31,622 bases of DNA from Bacillota bacterium. Its GTDB lineage: Bacteria > Bacillota_A > Clostridia > Lachnospirales > Bianqueaceae. Each line of letters begins with the position of its first letter. Within the stretch, counting starts at the first letter, position 1. Positions 30,567 through 31,622 of this stretch are shown here, piece after piece. The position numbers were made by a program, and so were the translations under genes. The stretch lies in assembly GCA_017420625.1 (NCBI GenBank), contig JAFOIR010000334.1, positions 1-31,622 of the forward strand, given 5' to 3'. The notes under the pieces were generated by a model. It searched no databases. It had not been told where the DNA came from and saw only the letters and a program-made list of their open reading frames with translations.

Positions 30567-31622
30567 AGCAGGAAGGGTACTGGGAAGACGTTATGAGATC
30601 CTGGAAGAAATCGGTTCCGGGGGCATGGCGATCGTATATAAAGCCCGAGATTATAAATTAAGCCGTCTGGTGGCTATCAAAGTGCTGAAACAGGAATTTG
30701 CGCTGGATGAGACGATCCTGAACAAATTCAAAAAGGAAGCACTGGCTGCCGGAAGTCTGACACATCCCAATATCGTGGCAGTCTATGACCTTGGCCATGA
30801 GATCGGATGCGACTATATCGTTATGGAGTATATCGACGGAATTACGCTGAAGGAATATATCAAACGCCGTGATATGCTCAGCTCTGAAGAAGTGGTCAAG
30901 ATCGCGATCAAGATCGCCGAGGCACTTAAGGTAGCACATGCCGGAGGCATCATTCATCGTGACATCAAACCGCAGAATATCATGGTGACGCCTTCCGGCG
31001 ATGTAAAAGTTACGGATTTCGGTATCGCCAAAGCGGCAACGCAGACGACGGTCACTGCGACCGGTGAAACGCTTGGTTCGGTTCATTATCTGTCTCCGGA
31101 ACAGGCGAGAGGCGGAGAGGTCGATATTCGTTCGGACCTTTATTCACTCGGTATTACGATGTACGAGATGGCGACAAAGGAACTTCCCTTCACAGCGGAG
31201 ACTCCGGTCGCTGTTGCGATGAAACAGATTCATGAGAATTTCCCGGATCCGGCTGCCAAAGCACCGCAGCTTTGGCCCGGTCTTCGTGATATCATCCTCA
31301 AACTCACACAGAAACTGCCGGAGTGGCGTTATCAGTCGGCGGATGAACTGATCCGGGACATGAAACACCTGTATCGGAATCGGAATTACCGGCTGCGCAA
31401 TGACAATCGTGTTGCCAGTGAATACGGCCGATCAACGGATCAGATCCGGGCGGAGCAGGAAAGAGAGAGAGCAAGAATCGCTAAAGAACGTGAAGAGCGT
31501 ATGAAGAAGCTCAGACGCCGCAGAAATACGATCATTACACTGGCCGTTCTGGCCCTTCTGATTCTTCTTGCGCTGATCTTCCTTCTGAAGCTGGTACTGG
31601 ACAGATTAAATTCCAGCGCTGC
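30559..31622 (+). CDS. prkC: PrkC/Stk-type membrane serine/threonine kinase, 5' part
   Basis: The frame is open from ATG 30559 to the end of the window (about 354 codons), with no stop, so the gene continues beyond it. The kinase domain covers about residues 10-270: glycine loop GSGGMAIV (19-26), K41 in VAIKV, HRDIKPQN with D135, DFG at 153-155 and GSVHYLSPEQARG in the activation segment. A charged juxtamembrane region rich in Arg and Glu precedes a membrane span at about 322-344. The external part, normally PASTA repeats that bind muropeptides, is cut off. It pairs with the upstream phosphatase to control growth and cell-wall synthesis by phosphorylation. Confidence 0.95.
   Translation, partial: MLEAGRVLGRRYEILEEIGSGGMAIVYKARDYKLSRLVAIKVLKQEFALDETILNKFKKEALAAGSLTHPNIVAVYDLGHEIGCDYIVMEYIDGITLKEYIKRRDMLSSEEVVKIAIKIAEALKVAHAGGIIHRDIKPQNIMVTPSGDVKVTDFGIAKAATQTTVTATGETLGSVHYLSPEQARGGEVDIRSDLYSLGITMYEMATKELPFTAETPVAVAMKQIHENFPDPAAKAPQLWPGLRDIILKLTQKLPEWRYQSADELIRDMKHLYRNRNYRLRNDNRVASEYGRSTDQIRAEQERERARIAKEREERMKKLRRRRNTIITLAVLALLILLALIFLLKLVLDRLNSSA

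Overview
The window looks like an ordinary, densely packed chromosome segment of a Gram-positive Firmicute of the class Clostridia, most likely related to Lachnospiraceae. The evidence is the strong AGGAGG-type ribosome-binding sites, TTG and GTG starts, the gene order yicC-remA-gmk-rpoZ-priA-def-fmt-yugP-rsmB-rlmN-prpC-prkC, a CdaA/CdaR cyclic-di-AMP locus, an LTA-synthase-type protein and several poorly characterised families that I associate with Lachnospiraceae. This placement is inference; there is no rRNA in the window. I see no tRNA, rRNA, CRISPR array, insertion sequence, prophage or attachment site, and no gene-free stretch longer than about 200 bases.

Layout. (1) 1-288 is the C-terminus of an LTA synthase-like sulfatase-fold enzyme. 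A hairpin terminator (309-347) is shared with a convergent AraC-family regulator (346-1242, minus). (2) A divergent promoter region separates the regulator from a double zinc-ribbon protein with its own promoter and terminator (1435-2231). A minus-strand cytoplasmic 5'-nucleotidase-like enzyme follows (2259-3731). (3) A promoter at 3812-3841 opens a ten-gene plus-strand run to 16500: two unrecognised membrane proteins, CdaA, CdaR, an MltG-like lipoprotein, a membrane-tethered MutS-like ATPase, a RecB-type nuclease/DinG helicase fusion, a YycJ/WalJ metallo-beta-lactamase-fold nuclease, a Gfo/Idh/MocA oxidoreductase and RqcH. (4) A separate promoter drives a secreted CAP-domain protein with a very acidic serine/tyrosine-rich linker, followed by a TIM-barrel sugar isomerase-like gene. 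The terminator of this unit lies inside the coding end of the converging minus-strand pair (a small unknown protein and a COG2509-type flavoprotein). (5) From overlapping divergent promoters at 20946-20992, the rest of the window reads plus: YicC, RemA-like, Gmk, an internal promoter, RpoZ, PriA, Def, Fmt, YugP, RsmB, RlmN, PP2C phosphatase and the start of a PrkC-like kinase that runs off the end.

How the genes fit together. The CdaA/CdaR/MltG-like block, the LTA synthase, the CAP protein and the phosphatase/kinase pair all point to envelope homeostasis and signalling. The MutS-like ATPase, nuclease-helicase and WalJ genes form a consecutive, partly overlapping DNA-processing trio. Gmk to RlmN is mostly a housekeeping operon for nucleotide supply, transcription, replication restart and translation or rRNA modification.

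Nothing here is a clear-cut new defence or mobile system. The most interesting candidates are the MutS-like/nuclease-helicase/WalJ trio, the uncharacterised membrane pair upstream of cdaA, and the acidic-linker CAP protein.
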